This document shows, in pieces, positions 53,378-63,084 of a stretch of 64,000 bases of DNA. The DNA comes from Wenyingzhuangia fucanilytica (lineage in GTDB: Bacteria > Bacteroidota > Bacteroidia > Flavobacteriales > Flavobacteriaceae), in NCBI RefSeq assembly GCF_001697185.1, contig NZ_CP014224.1, forward strand, positions 372,001-436,000, written 5' to 3'. The notes under the pieces are model-generated. The model searched no databases, had not been told where the DNA came from, and saw only the letters and a list, made by a program, of their open reading frames with translations. Position 1 is the stretch's first letter, and each line of letters opens with the position of its first letter. The position numbers and the translations under genes are program-made.

Positions 53378-54622
53378 ATGAAAGCAAGTGTCATTACCAT
53401 AGGAGATGAAATTTTAATTGGTCAGGTATTAGATACCAATAGCCAGTGGATAGCCAATAAATTACATGTGTTGGGAGTAGAGTTGGTAGAAACAGTTTCT
53501 ATCTCTGATACTCAAGAAGCTATAGTCAACGGAATAGACCATGCGCTTTCTGTTGCAGATTTAATTATTGTTACTGGTGGTTTAGGACCTACAAAAGATG
53601 ATATTACCAAATATACTTTGGTAGATTATTTTAATGATGAGCTGGTGTTGCATTCAGAAGTTTTAGAAGATATCAAAGCTCGATTTAAAAAAAGAGGAAT
53701 CCATTTTTCGGAATTAAATAAAACACAAGCCATGTTGCCCAAAAAGGCAACTATTTTACCTAATAAGTTAGGAACAGCGGCAGGAATGTGGTTTGAAGAA
53801 AATGGAAAAATTGTGATTAGTCTACCTGGAGTTCCTTTTGAAATGAAAGGATTGATAGATGCTGAGGTGTTACCTAGATTAAAAAAAATAGGAGGATTTC
53901 CTTCGCAGGTATACGAAACCTACGTGTTGTACGGGGTTGGAGAAAGTAATGCTGCAGATATGCTTTCTCATTTTGAGAATAACTTGCCAAGCTTCATTAA
54001 ATTGGCTTATCTACCGAGCCCAGGACGTTTAAGGTTAAGACTAACAGGGGTTCATCAAGATAAATTTTTGTTGGAAAAATCTATTCAACAATTAGGAAAA
54101 GAATTAATGCTGGTTTTTAAAGATGAAAGCATTATACAGGGAGATCTAAGTTATGTAGATTTTCTTCATCAATATTTAACAGAGCATAAAGAAACCTTGT
54201 CTGTAGCAGAAAGTTGTACAGGAGGGAGAATAGCGAGTGATTTAACCGAAAAAAGTGGGGCATCAACCTTTTTCTTAGGAGGTGTTGTAGCTTATAATGC
54301 TTTATTAAAGCAGAATATTTTAGGGGTTTCTAAAAACACGATTGCTAAGTTTAGCGTAGTATCTAAAGAAGTGGCTCAAGAAATGGTTTTAGGAATACAA
54401 AGGTTAACAGGTTCTAAATACGCTATTGCTACTACAGGAAATGCAGGTCCGTCAACAGACGATACAGATGAAGAAGTTGGGGTGGTTTTTATAGCAATTG
54501 CTACACAAAATCAAGTAATTGTAGAACAATTTAACTTTGGTCAGCCAAGAGAAAAAGTTGTAGAACAGGCGAAAAATAAGGCTTTTGAGATGTTGAGTAA
54601 AGAAATATTAAAAAATCAGTAA
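53378..54622 (+). CDS. cinA: CinA-like protein (competence/damage-inducible, NMN deamidase)
   Basis: The 414-residue protein has an N-terminal molybdopterin-binding-like domain (SVITIGDEILIGQVLDTNSQWIANKL, TGGLGPTKDDITKY) and a C-terminal CinA deamidase domain (LSVAESCTGGRIASDLTEKSGAS, TTGNAGPSTDDTDEEVG). The C-terminal domain of CinA converts NMN to nicotinic acid mononucleotide in pyridine salvage. The N-terminal role is less clear. Confidence 0.93.
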   Translation: MKASVITIGDEILIGQVLDTNSQWIANKLHVLGVELVETVSISDTQEAIVNGIDHALSVADLIIVTGGLGPTKDDITKYTLVDYFNDELVLHSEVLEDIKARFKKRGIHFSELNKTQAMLPKKATILPNKLGTAAGMWFEENGKIVISLPGVPFEMKGLIDAEVLPRLKKIGGFPSQVYETYVLYGVGESNAADMLSHFENNLPSFIKLAYLPSPGRLRLRLTGVHQDKFLLEKSIQQLGKELMLVFKDESIIQGDLSYVDFLHQYLTEHKETLSVAESCTGGRIASDLTEKSGASTFFLGGVVAYNALLKQNILGVSKNTIAKFSVVSKEVAQEMVLGIQRLTGSKYAIATTGNAGPSTDDTDEEVGVVFIAIATQNQVIVEQFNFGQPREKVVEQAKNKAFEMLSKEILKNQ

Positions 54623-54628
54623 ATTAAT

Positions 54629-54660
54629 TTTGTTTGTACCATTTATTGTTGTTAAATTTG
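54629..54660 (+). promoter_or_regulatory. Promoter of rpmB-rpmG
   Basis: TTTG at 54629-54632 and TAAATTTG at 54653-54660 are 20 bases apart. The leader to the ATG at 54696 is about 30 bases. Confidence 0.6.
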
Positions 54661-54695
54661 CACTCCGTTTAGAATTAAATTAAAACTGTTACGAG

Positions 54696-54935
54696 ATGTC
54701 TAAAGTTTGTGAACTTACTGGTAAAAAAGCAATGGTTGGGAACAATGTTTCTCACGCATTAAATAGAACAAAAAGAAAATTTAACGCTAACCTAATTACA
54801 AAGCGTTTCTATATCCCTGAAGAGGATAAGTGGATTACTTTAAAGTTATCTACTGCTGCGTTAAAAAATATCAATAAAAAAGGTATTTCTGCTGTAATTA
54901 AAGAAGCAAAAGAAAAAGGATTTTTAGTTAAATAA
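54696..54935 (+). CDS. rpmB: 50S ribosomal protein bL28
   Basis: The 79-residue protein has the bL28 start [33 protein letters not shown] and a basic body. It is a component of the large ribosomal subunit. It opens the rpmB-rpmG-DUF4295 transcript that is typical of Bacteroidetes. Confidence 0.97.
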   Translation: MSKVCELTGKKAMVGNNVSHALNRTKRKFNANLITKRFYIPEEDKWITLKLSTAALKNINKKGISAVIKEAKEKGFLVK

Positions 54936-54963
54936 TTTTTTCTTATAAAAAGCATATATAGAG

Positions 54964-55146
54964 ATGGCAAAAAAAGGAAACAGAGTACAGGTTATTTTAG
55001 AGTGTACTGAGCATAAGGCTTCTGGGCAACCAGGTACGTCTAGGTACATTACTACTAAAAACAAAAAGAATACTCCAGATAGATTAGAGATTAAGAAATT
55101 TAATCCTATCTTAAAGAAAATGACAGTTCACAAAGAAATTAAATAA
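54964..55146 (+). CDS. rpmG: 50S ribosomal protein bL33
   Basis: The 60-residue protein has the bL33 core [12 protein letters not shown] and [20 protein letters not shown]. The second Cys pair is absent (only one Cys is seen), so it is a zinc-free form. It follows rpmB by 28 bases. Confidence 0.97.
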   Translation: MAKKGNRVQVILECTEHKASGQPGTSRYITTKNKKNTPDRLEIKKFNPILKKMTVHKEIK

Positions 55147-55154
55147 TATAGGAT

Positions 55155-55307
55155 ATGGCAAAGAAATCAGTAGCATCGTTACAGACAGGTTCTAAGAGAT
55201 TGTCTAAAGCTATCAAAATGGTAAAATCTCCAAAATCTGGAGCTTATACTTTTGTTGAAGCTATTATGGACCCAGCACAAGTAAAAGACTTTTTTGCAAA
55301 AAAATAA
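55155..55307 (+). CDS. DUF4295 small protein, proposed ribosomal protein bL38
   Basis: The 50-residue basic protein (MAKKSVASLQTGSKRLSKAI..., ending VKDFFAKK) starts eight bases after rpmG. It matches the DUF4295 family, which is confined to Bacteroidetes and fixed in this position. From memory, cryo-EM of a Flavobacterium ribosome found a new large-subunit protein named bL38 that may be this family. Size, charge and neighbours fit a ribosomal protein. I could not verify the name here. Confidence 0.85.
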   Translation: MAKKSVASLQTGSKRLSKAIKMVKSPKSGAYTFVEAIMDPAQVKDFFAKK

Positions 55308-55328
55308 TTTTTTGTAAAATTTATATAC

Positions 55329-55364
55329 AAAGGCTACTTTCATTCATGAGAGTAGCTTTTTTTG
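55329..55364 (+). terminator. Terminator of the ribosomal protein transcript
   Basis: AAGGCTACTTTCAT is partly complementary to the following GAGAGTAGCTTTTTT, with a T run. It precedes ftsY. Confidence 0.7.
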
Positions 55365-55408
55365 TATTTTAACGCTTTCGTGTTGTAATAAGTGTAAATT
55401 AATAAAAT

Positions 55409-56362
55409 ATGAGTTTTTTTAAGAAAATTTTTTCTTCTGACAAAAAAGAGACCTTAGATAAAGGGTTAGAAAAATCTAAAACTAGTTTTTTTTCAAAACT
55501 GTCTAAAGCAGTTGCAGGAAAATCAAAAGTTGATGATGATGTTTTAGATGATTTAGAAGAAGTGTTAATTTCTTCGGATGTTGGTGTAGATACCACTTTA
55601 AAAATTATCAAAAGAATAGAAGAAAGAGTAGATAGGGATAAGTACTTAGGTACAGATGAATTGAACTTGATTCTTAGAGAAGAAATTGCTGGTTTATTGT
55701 CTGAGACTAGTGGAGAAGATGCAGTAGACTTTGAAATCCCTGCTGATAAAAAACCATATGTATTAATGGTTGTAGGGGTTAATGGTGTAGGAAAAACTAC
55801 TACTATTGGTAAACTTGCTGCGCAATTTAAAAAGAAAGGATTGAATGTAGTTCTTGGTGCAGCGGATACTTTTAGAGCGGCTGCAATTGATCAATTACAA
55901 GTTTGGGCAGATAGAGTTGATGTGCCTCTTGTTAGACAAGATATGGGTTCTGATCCAGCTTCAGTTGCTTTTGATACTTTAAAATCTGCAGTAGCAAAAA
56001 ATGCAGATGTAGTAATTATTGATACAGCAGGACGTTTGCATAATAAAATCAATTTAATGACCGAGTTAACAAAGATAAAACGAGTGATGCAAAAAGTGGT
56101 AGCAGATGCTCCTCATGATGTGTTATTGGTTTTAGATGGTTCTACTGGTCAAAATGCATTTGAACAAGCTAAACAATTTACACTAGCAACAGAGGTAACT
56201 GCTTTAGCGGTAACAAAATTAGATGGAACTGCAAAAGGTGGTGTGGTTATAGGAATTTCAGATCAATTTAAAATTCCTGTAAAGTATATTGGAGTAGGTG
56301 AGGGAATAGATGATTTACAGGTTTTTAATAAAATTGAGTTTGTAGATTCTTTCTTTAAATAA
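55409..56362 (+). CDS. ftsY: Signal recognition particle receptor FtsY
   Basis: The 317-residue protein has the NG domain: DDLEEVLISSDVGVDTTLKI (N), GVNGVGKTTTIGKLA (G1), DTFRAAAIDQL, DTAGRLHNKINLM, and TKLDGTAKGGVV with GVGEGIDDLQVF. It docks SRP-bound ribosomes at the membrane. It lacks the long acidic N-terminal domain of Escherichia coli and has only a short basic lead, as in many Bacteroidetes. Confidence 0.97.
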   Translation: MSFFKKIFSSDKKETLDKGLEKSKTSFFSKLSKAVAGKSKVDDDVLDDLEEVLISSDVGVDTTLKIIKRIEERVDRDKYLGTDELNLILREEIAGLLSETSGEDAVDFEIPADKKPYVLMVVGVNGVGKTTTIGKLAAQFKKKGLNVVLGAADTFRAAAIDQLQVWADRVDVPLVRQDMGSDPASVAFDTLKSAVAKNADVVIIDTAGRLHNKINLMTELTKIKRVMQKVVADAPHDVLLVLDGSTGQNAFEQAKQFTLATEVTALAVTKLDGTAKGGVVIGISDQFKIPVKYIGVGEGIDDLQVFNKIEFVDSFFK

Positions 56363-56464
56363 TAAAAAACAGAACATATAAAAAGAGGCTATTTTATGAA
56401 TGTAGTCTGTCTTTTTTATGTGTACAGTACTAGATACTTTGTACTGAATACTTGATACTATAAA

Positions 56465-57781
56465 ATGCGTACAAAAACAATAAAGCAAAATAAAATAAAC
56501 GTGGTAACGCTAGGGTGTTCTAAAAACGTTTATGATTCTGAAGTCTTAATGGGGCAACTTAAGGCTAGTGGTAAAGATGTTGTTCACGAAGATGAAAATG
56601 ATGATGGGAATATTGTTGTGATTAATACTTGTGGATTCATTGGTAAGGCCAAAGAAGAGTCTGTAAATACTATTTTACATTATGCTAATCAAAAAGAACA
56701 AGGATTGGTTGATAAAGTATATGTTACAGGTTGTTTGTCTGAAAGATATAAACCAGATTTAGAAGCTGAAATTAGTAATGTAGATCAATATTTTGGTACG
56801 CAAGATTTACCTAATTTATTAAAAGTATTAGAGGCAGATTATAAACATGAATTAATTGGGGAACGTTTAACCACTACTCCTAAGCATTATGCTTATTTAA
56901 AAATTGCAGAAGGTTGTGATAGACCTTGTTCGTTTTGTGCAATTCCTTTAATGAGGGGAAAACATCGCTCAACTCCTATAGAGGATTTGGTAACTGAAGC
57001 TGGTAAATTAGCTGCTAACGGAATAAAAGAATTAATCCTAATAGCACAAGATTTAACTTACTATGGTTTAGATTTATATGGGAAAAGAAATTTAGCTGAT
57101 TTGTTAAAAGAATTGGTAAAGGTTGAAGGAATAGAATGGATTCGTTTGCATTATGCTTTTCCAGCTGGTTTTCCTTTGGATGTTTTAGATGTAATGAAAT
57201 CAGAACCTAAGGTTTGTAATTATTTAGATATTCCTTTACAGCATATCAATACGGAGATTTTAAAATCTATGCGTAGAGGTACTACTTATGAAAAAACCAA
57301 TAAATTATTAAAGGAGTTTAGAAATCATGTACCAGAAATGGCGATTAGAACTACTTTAATTGTGGGGTATCCAGGAGAAACAGAAGAAATATTTCAAGAA
57401 TTAAAAGCTTGGGTTCAAGAAATGCGTTTTGAGCGTTTAGGAGTTTTTGCTTATTCTCATGAAGAAGATACGCATGCAGCTACTTTAGTAGATGATGTTC
57501 CTGAAGAAGTAAAGGAAGAAAGAGTTGCCGAAATCATGGAATTACAAGCTCAAATTTCTTGGGAGTTAAATCAAGAAAAAGTAGGGAATACTTATCGATG
57601 TATTTTTGATAGAAAAGAAGGAGAGTATTTTATTGGTAGAACAGAACATGATTCACCAGATGTTGATAATGAGGTGTTGGTCGAAGCGAGTAAATTCTAT
57701 ATTAAAACAGGAGAGTTTGTAGATGTGAAAATATCAGAAGCAGGAGATTTTGATTTATATGGTGAGCCAGTTCGTCCCTAA
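56465..57781 (+). CDS. rimO: Ribosomal protein uS12 methylthiotransferase RimO
   Basis: The 438-residue protein has the MTTase N-terminal domain (NVVTLGCSKNVYDSEVLMGQL, INTCGFIGKAKEESVN), the radical SAM motif AEGCDRPCSFCAIPLMRGKHRS, and a C-terminal TRAM domain. It adds a methylthio group to Asp88 of uS12. A GTACT-type spacer (56421-56460) precedes it. Confidence 0.96.
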   Translation: MRTKTIKQNKINVVTLGCSKNVYDSEVLMGQLKASGKDVVHEDENDDGNIVVINTCGFIGKAKEESVNTILHYANQKEQGLVDKVYVTGCLSERYKPDLEAEISNVDQYFGTQDLPNLLKVLEADYKHELIGERLTTTPKHYAYLKIAEGCDRPCSFCAIPLMRGKHRSTPIEDLVTEAGKLAANGIKELILIAQDLTYYGLDLYGKRNLADLLKELVKVEGIEWIRLHYAFPAGFPLDVLDVMKSEPKVCNYLDIPLQHINTEILKSMRRGTTYEKTNKLLKEFRNHVPEMAIRTTLIVGYPGETEEIFQELKAWVQEMRFERLGVFAYSHEEDTHAATLVDDVPEEVKEERVAEIMELQAQISWELNQEKVGNTYRCIFDRKEGEYFIGRTEHDSPDVDNEVLVEASKFYIKTGEFVDVKISEAGDFDLYGEPVRP

Positions 57782-57806
57782 ACCTAGCTTAGAAGCCTTT
57801 AAAAAT

Positions 57807-57834
57807 AAGGTTTTGTGAATAAACAAACCTTTTT
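57807..57834 (+). terminator. Terminator of rimO
   Basis: AAGGTTT (57807-57813) and AAACCTT (57825-57831) flank a loop and are followed by T's. This separates rimO from the next transcription unit. Confidence 0.7.
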
Positions 57835-57866
57835 AGATTAAATTTTAACTTTTTTTAATTTTTTCA

Positions 57867-57896
57867 TTGCTATAAAAATAATGCTTTGTATATTTG
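57867..57896 (+). promoter_or_regulatory. Promoter of the candidate small RNA
   Basis: TTG at 57867-57869 and TATATTTG at 57889-57896 are exactly 19 bases apart, a near-perfect Bacteroidetes promoter. Transcription would start near 57902. Confidence 0.65.
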
Positions 57897-57901
57897 AAAC
57901 A

Positions 57902-58050
57902 TAAATATTTAGGGGTAGGTATTTATAATTACATTATACATATTAATTTTTAGGGGTAGAAATTAAAATGTTGTTTTAAATAACAAATGATGTTTAAACA
58001 GTTAACCCAGTTCATAAGTTTGTTAGTCTTATGGCTGGGTTTTTTCTTTT
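57902..58050 (+). ncRNA. Candidate small RNA (or leader) of about 145 bases
   Basis: The 343-base gap 57782-58124 holds a strong promoter (57867-57896), a duplicated TAGGGGTAG word (57910-57918 and 57951-57959, 41 bases apart) and a strong terminator: AACCCAG...CATAAG paired with CTTATG...CTGGGTT, followed by T6CT4 (58003-58050). No normal gene lies between. A 22-codon ATG frame at 57990-58055 encodes a hydrophobic peptide (MFKQLTQFISLLVLWLGFFFL), but it overlaps the terminator stem. The unit could be a small RNA, a peptide gene, or a decayed remnant. No known RNA family is recognised. Confidence 0.45.
58003..58050 (+). terminator. Terminator of the candidate small RNA, upstream of dnaX
   Basis: AACCCAG/CTGGGTT and CATAAG/CTTATG form a long stem with one internal mismatch, then T's. 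Confidence 0.85.
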
Positions 58051-58073
58051 TATAACTTTTCTTTATTATCTAC

Positions 58074-58105
58074 TTTGTCTACAAAATATCAAATAGGTAT
58101 ATTTG
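58074..58105 (+). promoter_or_regulatory. Promoter of dnaX
   Basis: TTTG at 58074-58077 and TATATTTG at 58098-58105 are 20 bases apart. The ATG is at 58125, so the leader would be about 13 bases. Confidence 0.6.
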
Positions 58106-58124
58106 CTAACATCAAAAAACGTTT

Positions 58125-59827
58125 ATGAATCCATTTATAGTATCTGCACGAAAATACAGACCTCTTACTTTTGAGGATGTTGTTGGTCAAAAAGCAATTA
58201 CCAATACGCTAGAAAATGCTATAAAAAATGATCATTTAGCTCAAGCATTGTTGTTCACAGGGCCAAGAGGTGTTGGTAAAACAACTTGTGCTCGTATTTT
58301 GGCAAAAAAAATAAATGAACAAGCTACTGGAGCAGAGGTTGAAGATGATTTTGCGTTTAATGTTTTTGAATTAGATGCAGCATCTAACAATTCGGTAGAT
58401 GATATTAGGTCTTTAATAGACCAGGTTCGTATTCCTCCACAAGTAGGAAAATTTAAAGTTTATATTATTGATGAGGTACATATGTTATCTCAAGCTGCTT
58501 TTAATGCTTTTTTAAAAACATTAGAAGAGCCACCTGCTCATGCTATATTTATTTTAGCAACTACAGAAAAACATAAAATCATTCCAACAATTTTATCACG
58601 TTGTCAAATTTTTGATTTTAAAAGAATCACAGTTTTAGATGCAAAAGAGCATTTAAAAAGGATTGCGGATCAAGAAGATGTTACAGCCGAAGACGATGCT
58701 TTACATATTATTGCTCAAAAAGCTGACGGGGCTATGCGTGATGCATTGTCTATTTATGATAGAGTAATCAGTTTTGCAGGAAAAGATTTAACCAGATTGG
58801 CAGTTACCGAAAATTTAAATGTTTTAGATTACGACATTTATTTTAAGGTAACAGATTTAATTATAGATAATAAAATTCCAGAAGTACTTGTAGAGTTTAA
58901 CAATGTTTTGTCAAAAGGTTTTGATGGGCAACATTTTATTAACGGTTTGGCTTCTCATTTTAGAGATTTATTAGTTGCTAAAGACAATACTACTGTTTCT
59001 TTACTTGAAGTAGGTGATAATGCAAAAAGACAATATTTAGACCAGGCCAACAAAGCCGACTTGTCTTTTTTAATGGCTGCTATTGATAAAGCTAATAGTT
59101 GTGATTTACAATATAGAGCTAGCAAAAATCAAAGACTTTTAGTAGAACTTTGCTTAATGCAATTGGCTTCAATTACTTTTAGTGATGTAAAAAAAAAAGC
59201 AGTAACTTCATAATACCCGCTACTTTTTTTAGAAGTCATATTCCAGTTAGTACTCCAAAAAAAGAAGAAAAAGCACAAGTTATATCCGTTCAGCAAAAAC
59301 AGGTAGAACTTAAAAAAGAATCTGTTGCTACTAAACCAGCTCCAACTATTGCCGCTGCAGCAGCAAGACGAAGAAGAGCTTCAGCATTATCTTTAAAAAA
59401 TATACACTCAAAATTAACTGATTTAGATTACAAATCTACAGATGAAGATTTGAGTAGTAAACCTAAAACGCCTTTTTCAGAATTTACCTTGATAGATAAA
59501 TGGTCTGCCTTTGGAAAACTATTGCAATCCGAAGGAGAATTAAATATGGCATCTATTATTAATGCCAATAAACCGGTACTAAAAAACAATCAAATTATTT
59601 TTGCATTACCTAATAAGTTAATGGAAGATCAGTTTGGGCTTGTTAGAGGTAAGTTGTTAAATTATTTAAGAGAAGAATTAAATAATTATGGTATCGTGGT
59701 TAAAACTGAAGTTGTTCAAGAAGAGGTAAAAAAATACATTTATACTCCTCAAGAAAAATTTCAAAAATTAGTAGAGTCTAATCCAGACGTAATGTTATTA
59801 AAAACAAAATTCGGATTAGATATTTAA
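58125..59827 (+). CDS. dnaX: DNA polymerase III subunit gamma/tau, frame broken at an A10 run
   Basis: The clamp-loader ATPase begins MNPFIVSARKYRPLTFEDVVGQ and has Walker A GPRGVGKTTCARILA, Walker B IIDEVHML, and SRC-motif LSRCQIFDF. The usual four-Cys zinc loop after Walker A is replaced by a short acidic segment, as in other flavobacteria from memory. The zero frame runs 58125-59213 (362 codons) and stops 12 bases after ten A at 59189-59198. The frame continues without a stop in -1 (or after one added A) to 59827: KKKSSNFIIPATFFR, a linker, then the tau C-terminus ending FGLDI. Full-length tau would have 567 residues. The genome frame alone gives a gamma-like product. Confidence 0.9.
59189..59198 (+). 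other. A10 slippage site in dnaX
   Basis: Ten consecutive A encode V-KKK in the zero frame. One extra A in the mRNA, or a -1 ribosomal shift, joins the two reading frames. Eleven A would encode the uninterrupted protein. See the finding for alternatives. Confidence 0.75.
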
Positions 59828-59865
59828 AGACACGTAATTAATAATTACAATATAATAAAGTATAT

Positions 59866-60447
59866 ATGTTAGGGCTTAAATTACCAACAGACCCAAGATG
59901 GGTAAATATTGCAGAAAAAAATATTGATGAAATTTTAATAGATCATGCGCACTGTGAACAAAAGGCTGCTTCAACAGCTATTTCTTTAATTGTTAGTTTT
60001 CCAGAATATACAGATTTGGTTACAGAGATGATTGCTTTGGTTAAAGAAGAAATGAGTCATTTTAAATTAGTACACGATAGACTTATTAAAAAAGGAGTTG
60101 TTTTAGGAAGAGATAGAAAAGATGAGTACGTAATGGATTTGATAAAATTCTTTCCTAAAGGAGGAAGTAGAACCATGCAATTAGTACACCGTCTTTTATA
60201 TGCAGCATTGATTGAAGCAAGAAGTTGTGAAAGATTTCGTTTGCTATCCGAAAACTTAGAAGATAAAGAGTTGGCAAAGTTTTATAGAGACCTAATGGTA
60301 TCCGAGGCAAATCATTATACATTGTTTCTAAATTTTGCACGTCAATATGGAAACAGAACAGAAGTAGATCAAAAATGGCAAGAGTTGTTAGAATACGAAG
60401 CCAAGTTGATGAAAAATTTAGGGAATAAAGAATCTATTCACGGTTAA
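59866..60447 (+). CDS. miaE: tRNA 2-methylthio-N6-isopentenyladenosine hydroxylase MiaE
   Basis: The 193-residue four-helix protein has the diiron ligands expected of MiaE: DHAHCEQKAASTA, EEMSHFKLVHDRL, EARSCERFRLLS and SEANHYTLFLNFARQYG (ExxH pairs). It hydroxylates ms2i6A37 in tRNAs reading UNN codons. It is linked to the DUF4268 gene with a one-base gap. Confidence 0.93.
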   Translation: MLGLKLPTDPRWVNIAEKNIDEILIDHAHCEQKAASTAISLIVSFPEYTDLVTEMIALVKEEMSHFKLVHDRLIKKGVVLGRDRKDEYVMDLIKFFPKGGSRTMQLVHRLLYAALIEARSCERFRLLSENLEDKELAKFYRDLMVSEANHYTLFLNFARQYGNRTEVDQKWQELLEYEAKLMKNLGNKESIHG

Positions 60448-60448
60448 T

Positions 60449-60889
60449 ATGTTTAGTAGAGAAGAATCTGCAAGAATTAGAAAAGAGTTTTGGGTAAGTT
60501 ATGGAAAGTCTTTTCCAAGAAAATGGCTTTTGTACAATACCAAAATAAAAGATTTTGGATTCAAATTTGTTGCTGATAGAAAAACTGCCGAAGTTACTTT
60601 AGATATAGAATCTGCAGATGAAGAACAAAGAGAGTTGTTGTTTGATCAAATCTTGTCGTTAAAAAACATATTGGAGTCTGAGTATCTTCCTGAAGTTATT
60701 TTTGATAAGGAGTATGTTTTAGAAAATGGCAAGTTGATTAGTCGTATATATATAGTACACTCAAAAAAGTTTAGCATACATAATAAAGACACTTGGGGAG
60801 AATGTTATGCTTTTTTCAACGAGACAATGTCCCAATTCGAGTTGTTTTGGTACGAGTATGAGGATTACATTCGCCAGGCAGTTGTATAA
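60449..60889 (+). CDS. DUF4268 protein
   Basis: The 146-residue cytosolic protein begins MFSREESARIRKEFWVSYGKSFPRKWLLYNTKIKDFGFKF and is acidic and aromatic at the end (FNETMSQFELFWYEYEDYIRQ). It matches the DUF4268 family, often found alone or at the C-terminus of nuclease-like proteins. No catalytic motif is visible. It is coupled to miaE and is the last protein gene before the rRNA operon. Confidence 0.78.
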   Translation: MFSREESARIRKEFWVSYGKSFPRKWLLYNTKIKDFGFKFVADRKTAEVTLDIESADEEQRELLFDQILSLKNILESEYLPEVIFDKEYVLENGKLISRIYIVHSKKFSIHNKDTWGECYAFFNETMSQFELFWYEYEDYIRQAVV

Positions 60890-61132
60890 TATAAAGAAGG
60901 AGATCTAGAAAAAGTAGATCTCTTTGTTGTTTATGCATATGATGATATTGATATAGATGTATAAAGAGATACCGAATTAGTACAGTTTTTAGAGGTTGTA
61001 TGCGTTAAAAATAGGGTTGAGTTAAAAATAAATTAAGATGTAATAATCGATAAATAAGGATGTTAAGTGTTAGTGTAAAAATAATGTAAAAAATAGTTTA
61101 CAAAAGATTAGGAAATAAAGTTAAAAGGTGCG

Positions 61133-61140
61133 TATCTTTG
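61133..61140 (+). promoter_or_regulatory. rRNA operon promoter P1 (-7 element)
   Basis: TATCTTTG at 61133-61140 is followed by CAGCCGCAACAGCGAGCAG, a GC-rich start region typical of flavobacterial stable-RNA promoters. The -33 element is weak. Confidence 0.6.
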
Positions 61141-61266
61141 CAGCCGCAACAGCGAGCAGGTAACTGCTAAGAGGGGCGAAAAAGTTCAGATACATTAAGG
61201 GTTTTATGAGTGGTTTAGGTCACTATTTTAGGGTAAAAAAAGATTTAAAAAATATTTTAAATTTTA

Positions 61267-61299
61267 TTTGTTTTAGAAGAAATAAAGTTCTTATATTTG
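61267..61299 (+). promoter_or_regulatory. rRNA operon promoter P2
   Basis: TTTG at 61267-61270 and TATATTTG at 61292-61299 are 21 bases apart. CAACCGCTTAGCGAAGCAGC follows, similar to the P1 start region. The leader then contains a CCAC/GTGG hairpin near 61360 and the word GTTCATTGA, also seen before 23S. Confidence 0.65.
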
Positions 61300-61475
61300 C
61301 AACCGCTTAGCGAAGCAGCTAAGTGACTAACTTGTAAAAGAGTTGGTGTTAAAAAAAACCACATAGTGGTTAAGTTCATTGAGAATATTGAAATTGACAG
61401 CGTAAAATTAGAAAGTAAAATTACATGATTATATCATGAGATTTTTTTGAGCATCATCAAAATATTAAAATATTA

Positions 61476-62998
<1,523 letters not shown>

Positions 62999-63084
62999 TA
63001 GAGAAAAGAGATGAATGTTATGAGGAATCTTTTTACTTTTTAATTAGCTGTTAATTTTTATAAAATATATACAATCACATATTG

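Noticed and set aside
58125-59827. dnaX as a pseudogene
   Set aside because: The gene is essential and both halves keep intact, family-like sequence. A single homopolymer shift is better explained by slippage or a sequencing error than by decay.
59450-59827. Separate small gene encoding 125 residues
   Set aside because: It is the tau C-terminus in the shifted frame; the frame is open back to the A10 run and has no promoter of its own.
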